64,000 nt of DNA from Conchocele bisecta (Eukaryota > Mollusca > Bivalvia > Lucinida > Thyasiridae), in NCBI GenBank assembly GCA_029237695.1, contig CM055268.1:48564418-48628417 (forward strand). The letters run 5' to 3'. Positions 44,301 through 53,844 of the stretch are shown here, in pieces. A program made the translations under genes and the position numbers. The stretch's first letter is position 1. Every line of letters begins with the position of its first letter. The notes beneath the pieces are model-generated. The model saw only the letters and a program-made list of their open reading frames with translations, did no database searches and was not told the origin of the DNA.

Positions 44301-47300
44301 ATAATGTTTCACAAACGAGAACGCATAGAACAATAACACCTGGCAGTGTGACACCAGCCATAAGTATTACAAGTACTAATATAACAGACACACTTACGAA
44401 ACCAAGTGATTCTGCTACCACAACTAACCCAGTACACAGTAGTTCCGGTAAGCCAACCATCACAGCGCCAGGCAATAGTAATCCGGCCGTGGTCCCACAA
44501 AGTCGCACTACGACTACTCAGTCAAGTACTAGCACTACATTAACGAAGATCATGGCATCGCATAATGACACGCTACATACGACTATAACAGTACAATATA
44601 TCAATATTACTACAAATGTAGGTCAAACCATTGATAAAACAGTAAATACTATACCATTAATAAATACTACTTCAAGTATTTCACCAAATACAGGAAGTAC
44701 AGCCACGGCCACAACAGCACATACTAGTACTATTACAGCTACGGCACCTGTGCTCGTAACTAACTCCAGTGCCACGACAATGACACCAGCGACGTCCAAC
44801 ACATCGACCATGTCACTAGACGGTAATACGACAGCTGTATTTGTAACACTAAGCCATAATGCTACATTCAGTAATGATGCTGCAACGACGACATTATCAA
44901 AGAGCAGTGACATCACCACTAGAGCGACAGCGGAATCACTGCACACAACTGCACCACAAACAATAATATCCAAAATCAAGACACCGACTACCATTAAACA
45001 AATATCGATAACACACAACAACAATACTGGTGTGACTGTGATAGTAAAGCGTAATCAAACATCAGGGATGAAAACAATAATATTCATTGATACACCTTTA
45101 TCAAGTACACCAGCTAGAACCATCGAAACGAAAACAGACCACGCTATTGTCGACAAGTATACAACGACAATTGATAATGTACGTTCGACTCCAAATGGTA
45201 TAAATAGCACGACAAAGACAGGTACACCAGCAACTGATACGACAACTGGTCCGGGGTCCGTATCAGCACCAATGCAGCGGCGTCCACGCGAGGAACCAGA
45301 GGACAAAACAGTATATTACTTTATTATATGTTTATCTTTAACCAAAACTGTCTGGATGTCGCGCAGAGCGACTTACATCGTAAGTTGCCCTGTCTGACAG
45401 CCAGACAATTCGGGTTAATTTATCGTACCAGGCTATATCGCTGAATCATTGTCTGTGGACCAGCCAAACACCAATCATGTACAGTGCAACCTCTTTACAA
45501 CAGCCACCCACGGGAAGACGCAAACTGGCTGTTGTAGAGAGGTGGCTGTTGTAGGGGAGTTTAATGCTGAATTAAATTTTGTCTTCTGCTGTTTATTTAT
45601 TGTCTTCGATAATCACATCAAATACATACTTTGACAGCATTTTAGAATCATTTCCGTTGGAAATGATTCTAAAGTGCTGTCAAAACATGTTTTTATTAAG
45701 AAATAATGCAAAAGCAACAGCAGATGACGCTTTTCGTGCTCAGCAGTCTATGGGTTAACTATAGAGGAAATCATCCATTTGGGATATAAAATAGCGGCTG
45801 TTACAGAGATGGTGTTGTTGTAGAGAGGTGGCCGTTCGGGGAGGTTCGACTGTACTACATGTCAACATATCAAAAGATGAAATTGACATTCATACACATT
45901 ATCGTTGTGAATCCTCTGATATGGTATGCTTCTGAGTCCCCAACTCTATCCAACTGTGATAATTCCAGTATCTGTCGTACAGCATTTACGTTTAATAAGC
46001 TGTGACCATTGCACATATGTGTGCATATAAGATGTCAACTATGGTAGGACGGACGGTTGCGAAAGATGGCATGCAATAACGCATCGTGGCTTCTGCTAAG
46101 ATGGCGGTGACATTGTAAGAATAACAACGAACTTGTTTACAATCTAAGAGAGAATTTGCAAAATATTATAGGAATGAATATTTTTTGTGGAATTTATCGG
46201 GGTATAAACTTGGAAAAGTCGCGGGAAGACTGGACTAAGTGATAACAAATTACAATTTTCGAAAAAAACAAAAAAATAAAGATTTTTTTTTGGATTTTTT
46301 TTCGAAAATTGTAATTTTTGGAAGGCCTCGTCCAGTATTCCCGCGACTTTTCCAAGTTTATATCCCCGATAAATTCCACAAAAAGGCCATTCATTCCTTA
46401 TAATTCCAGCATTTTAAATAAATTCATTAAGAAAATGTGTTTATTTTCCGTTTTCTTAAGAATTATTTTAACTGCGCCTCACGGTTACGGAAAGTAGTTC
46501 GGCATGGAGTTTACTGGGATATAAATTTTGGACGGAAACTTGCAACGGACCAATCAAATGTTAGTGAATTGTGTAAATATTTTTGTGCTGGAATTATTAT
46601 TTATTTAACATACCGCCAGATGACATGACAGTAGAATAGTTGGCTGACAGACTAACAGGGAAAAGATGGAATTATTATTTATTTAACATACCGCCAGATG
46701 ACATGACAGTAGAATAGTTGGCTGACAGACTAACAGTGAAAAAGATTCCATAGTAGAATGCACATAGGAAACACAATTGTTATGTGAACTGTTACATATT
46801 TGTTTCGAACAATGTGTGTGTGTGCTATTCTACTACATACTGTCATATGTTAATGTGCATGGGGCGTATGAGTTTTGCGACCAGTGCAGATCCTGATCAG
46901 ATTGTGCGGATGCTCCAGGATTTGCACTGTTCGGTGTGTTATTATTGATTTGAAACTTCAGTGGTCACAAATCCCATAAGCCCAATTTCACCAGTCACAG
47001 CCAAATACACCACGGCATGTGCTAATCTTGCCAATATTTATCAACAGTTCTGTTGATAAATATTTGAATATCATGTTCTGTTTAAAGAATATTTGAATAT
47101 CATGCTAACATCAAGCAGCTTGATAGGCTGAGTCTGCGCGTGCTAAACTCAGATTCAGCCAATCAAAGTGTTGATTGTGAGTTGAGATTGCCAACAAATG
47201 TCCAGAACCGTTGACATATGGACAAGTTTAACGCAGGCGATTGTGTATATGTCCGTGTGTACTGGTAACTCTATATGAGCCTCGTGTTACAGATGTGGTG

Positions 47301-48447
47301 GGTGGTGGTGGTCGGCTGTGTGGGCGGGATTCTCGTCATCGTTACCACGGTGCTCGTCGTGCTGAAGGTCGTCAGGGTAACCAGGTAAATTCCGGGCGAT
47401 GGCACTCCTAACAACGCTCAATTATATGTCGCCTCCTGTTTTTTTTTCATTTTCTATTTTTTCAATAAACATATACATGTTCAGACTATCAAACTCATCT
47501 CAAAAGGGGACGATTCTAATTTGCAGAGACTATACATGTACATCGTATTTGTGTGAACGTAAGTGTCCAAAGAACAACACTATCTCGTTCTACATTTCCT
47601 GCACAGTGATGACTGCGGACATACTGCGGACAGTAATGACATTTGTGACTAGTGCAGATACGGATCATATCAGTCAGTGCCTCTACTAATTCACGCCCTG
47701 AATATTTCCGGAGCCGGCTGTGAAAATGGCATTTGTACTAAGTGTAAATCCTGATATTGGTCCATTGTGATTTTCTTAAGTGTGGATAGGCTCACGCAAG
47801 TGAGCCATTGTTTTCGTCGTTGAGTAATATCGTTTATTATCACTGTTTGGTGACCGCCTGTTCTAATGAATGGAAACTGCACCATCGGTTGTCCGTTGAT
47901 TTCGTTTGTGAATCACTGTCATTGTGTTTATGTACTTATGTCATGTATTTATGCTTGCAAATGTTTTTGTATATGTGCATATTATGTACATGTTTGTCTG
48001 TGTAATAAAATAAATATCCTTTTAACCATAAGTAACTGGGGTGGATTTTGATATGTTAATGTTGCAACCAATTCAATAGTCACAACATGATTTTCAGACT
48101 ATTCCTTTTATGTAAAGGGGATGTATTTGCTCTCAAAAATATGAAAATCACTTGCAAACAGTGCAGATCCTGATGAGACGGCTCGTCACGAGCCGACTCA
48201 TCTGGATCTACACTGTTTGCCAATACCACTATACAGGCATGTGGTGTTGAAAGGGTTAAAGAGGTACCTCTATTCCACCAGAAAATCGGCGTCGAGAACG
48301 TTGAAGCGTCGGCCGGAGCAGCTGACCGGTTACGACCACGAGCATTTCTCCAACGAGCCGGACCTGGACAACCGGAGATTCTCGCTCGAGGTGGACACAC
48401 TGCCGGACTCGCTCAAACGGGACTTGTACGTCGTCAATGACCTTTGA
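40921..48447 (+). CDS. DSL/EGF/mucin-stalk type I membrane protein, 5' incomplete, frame broken once
   Basis: Exons 40921-41329, 41697-41947, 42921-45379 (or 45310), 47293-47384 and 48264-48447. Numbering from 40921: DSL-like domain 1 (Cys 36-79), EGF 1 (94-121, with a CCC triplet), EGF 2 (128-159, split over exons 1/2), EGF 3 (178-209), DSL-like domain 2 (from Cys 224, containing the frame break), EGF 4 (again CCC) and EGF 5. A stalk of about 650 Thr/Ser/Asn-rich residues, a transmembrane helix and a basic tail of about 60 residues follow. DSL domains are known from Notch ligands (Delta/Serrate/LAG-2), which normally have one DSL and no mucin stalk. A cell-surface ligand or adhesion role is inference. 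No signal peptide or MNNL exon was found, so the 5' end is missing. Total is about 1,130 residues if 2 nt are discounted at 43044. Confidence 0.75.
41318..41418 (+). repeat. Left arm of gene-internal inverted repeat (exon 1/intron 1 junction)
   Basis: TCTAAATGGAGGTAC and, further on, TTTAAATCCGTAACTTCAT, TTTAGTCGTATTCATACTGC. The same blocks occur reversed at 42614-42713, about 90% identical by eye over 100 bp. Confidence 0.85.
41697..41947 (+). CDS. DSL gene exon 2: rest of EGF 2, EGF 3
   Basis: The acceptor is TGTCATTGCAG. The split Gly codon joins exon 1 to give the normal EGF string C-LNGGSC, which strongly supports the junction. EGF 2 closes with CSCPGTYTGRNC and EGF 3 runs CRPGMCYNGGTC to CETSL. 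The donor is ATGCAG|GTGTGT, phase 0. The exon lies between two arms of an inverted repeat (41318-41418 and 42614-42713). Confidence 0.85.
42575..42907. mobile_element. Family I element carrying an inverted host-gene fragment (42611-42713)
   Basis: Left end TAACCCTTTCATCCCCATA, right end GTTGAAAGAGTTAA, palindromic GAGACGGCTCGTAACGAGCC. Where other copies read GTTAATTTTGCAACCAATCC, this one has GCTAAT, then about 100 bp of reversed exon 1/intron 1 sequence, then CCAATGCAATAATCACAAAA. It ends 13 bp before the exon 3 acceptor. Confidence 0.75.
42921..45379 (+). CDS. DSL gene exon 3: DSL-like domain 2, EGF 4, EGF 5, mucin-like stalk
   Basis: The acceptor is TTATTTTACAG. It opens VCLDNYYRGSNC and continues in one frame to TGSKV, then shifts: the downstream CQEGW, EGF 4, EGF 5 and stalk are in the frame that starts at 43046. 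From about 43340 to 45290 the protein is dominated by Thr, Ser and Asn with dozens of N-x-T/S sequons and few aromatic residues, an O- and N-glycosylated stalk by composition. Two phase-0 donors are possible: AAAACA|GTATAT (exon end 45310) and ACATC|GTAAGT (end 45379). The second is the better match. Confidence 0.78.
45482..45852. mobile_element. Family T element, copy 2, in stalk-TM intron
   Basis: CAGTGCAACCTCTTTACAAC to GGTTCGACTG with TA on each side. It is 371 bp, nearly the same length and content as the copy at 31761-32130. Confidence 0.8.
45853..46166. other. Intron sequence, no feature seen
   Basis: Part of the intron between the stalk exon and the transmembrane exon. Nothing recognised. 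Confidence 0.35.
46167..46604 (-). mobile_element. Family F double-hairpin element, copy 5, reversed, AT-rich loop
   Basis: TATAGGAATGAATA to GTGCTGGAATTATT. The loop holds AAATTACAATTTTCGAAAAA facing TTTTCGAAAATTGTAATTTT, comparable to the insert at 18.29 kb. Confidence 0.75.
46589..46743 (+). repeat. Tandem duplication, 78-bp unit
   Basis: ATTTATTTAACATACCGCC to GACAGACTAACAG occurs twice in a row with one mismatch. The unit begins with the last 10-12 bp of the F element. Confidence 0.85.
46858..47012. mobile_element. Family J element, left end lost
   Basis: TTTTGCGACCAGTGCAGATC, GGATTTGCACTGTTCGG and CAGTGGTCACAAATCCCATA to CACCAGTCACAGCC. Confidence 0.6.
47015..47255 (+). mobile_element. 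Family X repeat, copy 4
   Basis: AGCTTGATAGGCTGAGTCTG, CAGATTCAGCCAATCAAAG and TTGATTGTGAGTTGAGATTG. A small hairpin TTATCAACAGTTCTGTTGATA lies at its left. Confidence 0.5.
47293..47384 (+). CDS. DSL gene exon 4: transmembrane helix
   Basis: The acceptor is CGTGTTACAG and the donor is AACCAG|GTAAAT. Phase 0 in, two bases out. It encodes MWWVVVVGCVGG followed by ILVIVTTVLVVL and a basic stop-transfer KVVRVTR. That is one helix of about 22 residues followed by positive charge, so N-outside topology. The gene order stalk-helix-tail fits a type I protein. Confidence 0.8.
47385..48029. other. Last intron of the DSL gene, no further feature
   Basis: T-rich stretch near 47435. Open frames at 47399-47689 and 47808-48051 are low-complexity, with no splice support. 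Confidence 0.35.
48030..48259. mobile_element. Family I element directly before the last DSL-gene exon
   Basis: TAACCATAAGTAACTGGGGT to GTGGTGTTGAAAGGGTTAA, palindromic GACGGCTCGTCACGAGCC. The element ends about 4 bp before the proposed splice acceptor at 48262-48263. Confidence 0.75.
48264..48447 (+). CDS. DSL gene last exon: cytoplasmic tail and stop
   Basis: AG from exon 4 plus G at 48264 make Arg, then the frame stays open to TGA at 48445-48447. The tail is basic near the membrane (RKSASR, LKRRPEQ), then acidic and polar, ending VVNDL. The acceptor AAAGAG|G has no pyrimidine tract because a family I element ends just before it. High GC and a good frame favour a real exon. No PDZ or endocytic motif is certain. 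Confidence 0.72.
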
Positions 48448-48523
48448 CCTTTTGTCACGTGGCTCAGACGGATGTTCACGGAATATACACGAATATACAT
48501 TGCACGTAGTAAATACATTTGTG
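48448..48523 (+). other. Start of 3' UTR of the DSL gene
   Basis: Follows the stop. Repeat family Q begins about 76 bp later and no canonical AATAAA is seen before it. Confidence 0.35.
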
Positions 48524-48795
48524 CTGTACTCCGCGCAGGCGTAAAATGTTTCTCGTCGAAATAGGCGCCGGATTCCTGACGAATTCCCAGTCAGCTACAT
48601 TCAGCTACATGCAGACGATATTGCATAAATGCATTTTCGTCTAGTAACCGGCGCAAGAAATTTGCGCCGGTCACTAGACGAAAAATGCGTTTATGCGATA
48701 TGTCGAAGTAGAAATGAGTGGGATCTCGTGCGGAAACCGATGCAATTTCCTACGTGAAACATTTTACGGCGGCGCGGAGTGCATTACCAGTGTCG
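48524..48795. mobile_element. Family Q element, intact
   Basis: GTGCTGTACTCCGCGCAGGC at the left and ACGGCGGCGCGGAGTGCAT at the right. Inner hairpin TTCGTCTAGTAACCGGCGC facing GCGCCGGTCACTAGACGAA. Confidence 0.65.
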
Positions 48796-49749
48796 TAGAG
48801 ATCGATCTGCAGATTCCGCTAAAATCAAGTAACGTTACTCGATCACGAAATACATAAAGTAATTGATACAGTTTGCTCCCTTTACTTACTGATACATTTA
48901 TACACCCATATAGCGTCACAATTGGTGGACAGGTCGTCAGCATTTCTGAGATACTTTGTATTTCCTGCTCTACTTTCGGATGGGGACTTTAGAAGGCGGT
49001 CCCGTGTATCAGATGTGAAGGAAGAGTCCGGGCACATTAAAGAAAGAGGGAATTATGCTAATAAGAGCTAGGCCCCTGGGGCAGGTTTCCTCTGTTCGCC
49101 TGTTCCTTCCTTTCCCTGTTACACTGTTACGGCTGAGTCTCCATATATCACATGCACTCACACTCAGCCTTTGTCCGCGGTCTTACATACCGGCTTCATG
49201 CGATAGGAGAATGAACTAGCTATGTTAAATTAGCCGCCTCATTGCCTCCTTCATTTAATGCACATATTTCGACTGTATGGCATATATTAGTAAATTCGGA
49301 AGCAAACGGGCCAATGGTCATTGGCCTGCCATTTTTGGGCTGAAATGCCCGGGTTTGGAAGGTCCTCGAGCCAATTCCTACCCTTAAATATAAGATAATA
49401 ATTTCTCCCCTTCTTGGGTGACGACAAGCAAGGTCATCGAGCCAGTGCCGTCGTTAAATCCAAGCATTTACATTTACAATTAGTGGTAGATCTATGGTTT
49501 GTTAAATAGCATTTAGTGTGACGAATGAGCACGTAAATTAAAATATTTGGCAAACCATACATCTCAAACATACGTATGTTTGTAAGGAGAATTTTAGAGA
49601 AAATCCACTGAAAAATGACCACATATTATGTCACCTTGTTAATAAAACCCATACCATGCATGATTCTTGTACAGACAGTTTTGTGGCAAAAATATACATG
49701 GGAACTGTACGTATACGACTTATCACATACATGGACCAGTGTTACATAT
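48796..49749. other. No gene or repeat seen
   Basis: Unmatched sequence of mixed composition between Q and E. Open frames are short. Confidence 0.35.
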
Positions 49750-50054
49750 AGAGAATAGTAGGTTAGTGCCGCGAATGGGAAAAAATATCTGGCAAGGCTT
49801 AGGAAACTGGATAGGCGAGGCTCTGCCGAGGACATCCCGTTTCCGTGCCGCGCCAGATATGTTTTCCCATTCACGGCACTTACCTACTATTCTATTTATC
49901 CCGTCAACACCTAAACATGGCTGTAAAATCCAAAAATATAACCCCAGCCACCGCACATATTCATACGCAGTGATTAGGTCGTATTGACAGGATATCAAAA
50001 ATGTTTCACGGCACGGTGTTTCACGGCAAATACACACTGTGTTAACGGGATAAA
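49750..50054. mobile_element. Family E element, complete
   Basis: GAGAATAGTAGGTTAGTGCC through the GGCGAGGCTCTGCCGAGG centre to CACTGTGTTAACGGGATAA. No D insertion. Confidence 0.7.
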
Positions 50055-50081
50055 TTATCCTTATGCCACTTGTGATACAGT

Positions 50082-50293
50082 GAAACTGTTCTAAACCGGA
50101 CACCCTGTGAGGTCCCAAGGGTATCCGGCTTAGATAGGGTTCACTGTGAATCAGGCAAGATCATTCTGAGCCATAGTTGTGTGCTATGCGATCAGGAAGA
50201 CATTCTCACCCGAGATAAATGACCAAAAAGCTTATCAAAAATAAGATCACATGTGTTTTCTTGGTGTCCAGTTTAGACAGATTCCACCGTATA
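50082..50293. mobile_element. Family K element with hairpin head
   Basis: CAGTGAAACTGTTCTAAACC back to GATAGGGTTCACTG, then a spacer with TGTGTGCTATGCGATCAGGA and a lone right end GTCCAGTTTAGACAGATTCC. Sister of the 23.17 kb copy. Confidence 0.65.
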
Positions 50294-50344
50294 CTGTATT
50301 GGGTTCAAACAAGCGTGATGCCTGCAATGGTCCAGAAATGTCTT

Positions 50345-50462
50345 ATGCATATTACCCCCTTTTCATAAATGGACTAGTCTTAAAACCATTTTGTGACGGT
50401 TGGATTGGTTGTAAAATTAACATATCAAAATTCATTCCAGTTATGTAGGGTGAAAGGGTCAA
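50345..50462. mobile_element. Family I element, right half
   Basis: CCCCTTTTCATAAATGGACT, GGATTGGTTGTAAAATTAAC and GGGTGAAAGGGT. Confidence 0.6.
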
Positions 50463-50751
50463 TACTGTTTCACTAGCAGGCTAGTAGGTGTACGTACCTT
50501 TGCAAACTTCCAGGAAATATAACACACACTATATATATATATCATAATAGTCTATTGCATATGACGTAGGGCGTTGTTCTGTTATTACAGCCGTGTAGCT
50601 GTATCACCCAGATAAGACCACGTGGTAACTAGTGAATCGACATGCACAGAATAAAATAATCGTTTATTGCTTAAGCCATGCTGGCTCTTGAGCACAATAG
50701 TAATTAACAAACATACAATCAACATGACAACGCTAGCAACATGACAGACAG

Positions 50752-50836
50752 TGGACATGAAAAGTAGTGTATGTGTACACTAAATAGCAGTTTTGGACAT
50801 GAAAAGTAGTGTATGTTTACACTAAATAGCAGTTTT
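50752..50836 (+). repeat. Tandem duplication, about 43-bp unit
   Basis: GGACATGAAAAGTAGTGTAT with TACACTAAATAGCAGTTTT is repeated once with a single mismatch. Confidence 0.85.
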
Positions 50837-50852
50837 GTAAATGCAAAGTTGC

Positions 50853-50857
<5 letters not shown>

Positions 50858-50896
<39 letters not shown>
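50858..50896. repeat. (AG)n microsatellite
   Basis: About 19 uninterrupted AG units. Confidence 0.95.
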
Positions 50897-50898
<2 letters not shown>

Positions 50899-51261
50899 AT
50901 TTATATGGATTCAGAAAACACTTGATCGTAAGACAAGGTACGGTGAAATGTTGTCAATCGCCAAAGTATGAAAGAAAATGTCCACTACTGATAAGACATA
51001 CGCGCACATAATACGAATTCGCCTGCGTATATCTATCAATGTACATAAACATTTAAGTTGACATACGTTATAGATGTGAACATGTGACATGTGCCCACTG
51101 TAATCATAGCACCTTATGATATGCTAATGCCCACATTTTTCATACAACACATTTTGAAAGAATGATATTATCCCTCTATCACAAACCGCACTATCGACGT
51201 GTCGTATTGTTTACGATGCTCAGAAATAGGACACAAACCATGCGGCACACATAACATACCA

Positions 51262-51982
51262 CAGTAGAACCTCCCTAGACCGGACACACAGGCAGTCTCC
51301 GTATCCTTAATTGTAGGGTATCAGTCTCTCGATAATGCCTGTTCATTCGCAAAGCATACCCGCAAGCAGAACATTATATGTCTAATTTACAGTGGAACCT
51401 CTCTAAACCGGACACACAGGCATCCCCTCGTATCTTAATTGTAGGTGATTGTCCGTATCTCTGATGTAATCCTGTTCATGTTCGCAAAGCATACCCGAAT
51501 GCATATATTCATAGTCTACAGTAACCTCCTAAACCGGACACAGGCATCTCTGACCTTAATGGTACTTGTCGTCTTCTCTGATGATAATGCCTGTTCAGTT
51601 CGCAAAGCATACCCGCAGCATAACATATTCATATGCTAATTTACATGGAACCTCTCTAAACCGACACACAGATCTGTATCCTTAATTGTATGGGTTCATT
51701 GTCGTCTATCTGATGATGCCTGTTCATGTTCGCAAAGCATACCCGTGCAGTAACATATTCATATTCTAAATTTAGGAATCTCTAAACCGGACACACAGGC
51801 ACTCTTGTATCCTTAATTGTATGGGTATAATTGTCGTCTATCCTCTGATGGATAATGCCTGTTTCTGTTCGCAAAGATCCCGCATCAGGAAACATTCATG
51901 TCTAATTTACAGTGGAACCTCTCTAAACCGGACATCCTGGGATCTCCCAGGGTGTCCGGTTTAGAGAGGTTTCACTGTATAG
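51262..51982. repeat. Tandem array of family K-derived units, about 115-125 bp each
   Basis: Six starts of the type GGAACCTCTCTAAACCGGAC, each followed by ATCTTAATTGTAGG-like text, CTGTTCATGTTCGCAAAGC and CATACCCG. The first and last are clean; the middle units have many single-base losses. It closes with a perfect K palindrome (51907-51982). Confidence 0.75.
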
Positions 51983-52207
51983 CGTTCTTACTATTTGAAA
52001 CTGGTTTAGAAATATTGTTTAGCATTCATTACTGCATAGTTGTTTTGCACTCGACTCGTAGTCGCGAATAGACACATTTATTTGGTCAGAGACAGCATGG
52101 ATCAAGCATGACAAAGGTGATTGATATAAATGGTCTCTGGAACACAATAACATTTTATGTCTCGCAGAATATATTGCTTGCCCAAATAAATGCGTGGTGT
52201 TGTTATA

Positions 52208-52645
52208 TTATCCCGTCAACGCAGTGCGTATGTGCCGTGAAACACGGTGCCGTGAAACATTTTTGATATCCAGTCAATACAATTTTCGCATTTCACAGCC
52301 ATTTGTAGGTGTTGACGGGATAAATAGAATAGTAGGTTAGTGCCGTGAATGGGAAAGAATATCTGGCGCGGCACGGAAACGGGATGTGCTCGGCAGAGCC
52401 TCGCCCATCCCGTTTCCTGAGCCTTGCCAGATATTTTTTCCATTTCACGGCACTAACCTACTATTCTCTATCTATTTTCCTTATTTCTGAACCAAAATAT
52501 ATGTTGTGACCAGTCATTTGAACCGTCTCGGCGAGACGGTTCAAATGAGTGGTCACAACATATACTTCTGATGAGAAATAAAGAAATTCCTGAGCCTTGC
52601 CGGATATTTTTTCACATTCACGGCACAACCTACTATTCTCTATTT
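52208..52645. mobile_element. Compound E-D-E element, copy 2 (reversed)
   Basis: Full E (TTATCCCGTCAACGCAGTGC to ACTAACCTACTATTCTC), D palindrome (52480-52590) and a partial E (CCTGAGCCTTGCCGGATA to CAACCTACTATTCTC). Confidence 0.7.
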
Positions 52646-52875
52646 TGGTTGTCACTGGAGAACTGGGGCCTATTGGTTTTGTGACCAGTGTATCTCCTGA
52701 TTTTATAGCACACTCCGGTAGCCTGATAACGATCTGTTTGCTTGTTAGAAGAATGACGGGTGTTTCATTGATGAAACGGCTAGCAGTGCAGATCCTGATC
52801 AGACTGTGCGAATGAACAACCTGATCTGGATCTACACTGATCGCATAACCATTTCTCCAGTCACAGCCACATTTA
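52646..52875 (-). mobile_element. Family J element, complete
   Basis: TTGGTTGTCACTGGAGAACT to CATTTCTCCAGTCACAGCC. It directly abuts the E-D-E compound. Confidence 0.7.
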
Positions 52876-52965
52876 CGTTGTTTGTTTGTTCGCTGAACGA
52901 TCCGCTCCGAATTCCTCACCGCTGACGTCATTTTACTTAGTGAGTGTGGTCACATATGCCATGTT

Positions 52966-53572
52966 ATAATATAGGGAGACAGCTAGTTTTGTATATTCTG
53001 TAGATATGACATTTTCTGGCAAAATAAACACATTTATTCACCATTACCCCACGTATTAATTGGTAGTATTATACATTTTATATCAGACGTAAGTTTCCAC
53101 ACTGATATCAGGGGCGATAACCGTGTTAAATGTTAACGGACATTACTAGTTATTCTCAGTATTTTCTTTTTTTATGTACAATGATCATACTTTCTAATCT
53201 GTCGAAAATATTATTTTGTTCAGGTCATGCATTTAATTAGTATAAATAATTAAAACATGAAAATATGAAAATAGCCTGATACGACCGCGAGTCACTATCA
53301 GTAAAATAAGTATTACTAAATGATTATATCTGTATAGCGGGCACTCGTAATTTTTAGAACTGGTGGAACAGTGACACATTTTTTCACTTATTTACAGTGG
53401 GTTCAGCGTGTAAGTGCACACACGAACGAACACGACAGGTTGGTTCCAACCTGTCGTGTTCGTTCGTGTGTGCACTTACACGCTGACCCCACTGTAATTC
53501 CTATAAAGCACAGTTTGTGCCTACTGAGTGGGCATGTACCTTTAATGCATTCTTCTTTAATGCAAATTCATT
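52966..53572 (+). mobile_element. Family S element with nested C MITE (53395-53494)
   Basis: CTGATATCAGGGGCGATAAC, CGAGTCACTATCAGTAAAAT and GCGGGCACTCGTAATTTTTA. The string CTTATTTTATTCCT seen at 61.38 kb is split here by C, with TA on both sides. Confidence 0.7.
53395..53494. mobile_element. Family C MITE, nested in S
   Basis: CAGTGGGTTCAGCGTGTAAG to ACACGCTGACCCCACTG. The empty site can be read from the S copy at 61 kb, showing TA duplication. Confidence 0.88.
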
Positions 53573-53616
53573 TACGTGTATGATATGTGAAGATATATAG
53601 TTACAGGTAAATTATG

Positions 53617-53835
53617 TGTGGCTGTGACTGCAGAAATGTGTATTATGTGTTTCAAGGTCAATGTCGCACTTGATCAAAGTGTACACCCCTGTAGCCGATA
53701 ACGATCTATATTGTTTGTTAACAGTACGACATGAAGCGAACAGTGCAGATCCTGATCAGACTGCGCGGATGCGCAGGTTGATCTGGATCTACAGTGGTCG
53801 CAATGCACATAAGCCCCATTTTCATACCCACATCA
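53617..53835 (-). mobile_element. Family J element
   Basis: TGTGTGGCTGTGACTGCAGA at the left. The right end is decayed (CCCCATTTTCATACCCACAT). Confidence 0.65.
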
Positions 53836-53844
53836 ACATAGTTC

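Noticed and set aside
43735..45306. Long minus-strand open frames (257, 133 and 83 codons) rich in Val and Leu
   Set aside because: They are the complement of the Thr/Ser/Asn-coding stalk; ACN and AAY codons read backwards give Val, Leu and Ile. No start or splice context of their own.
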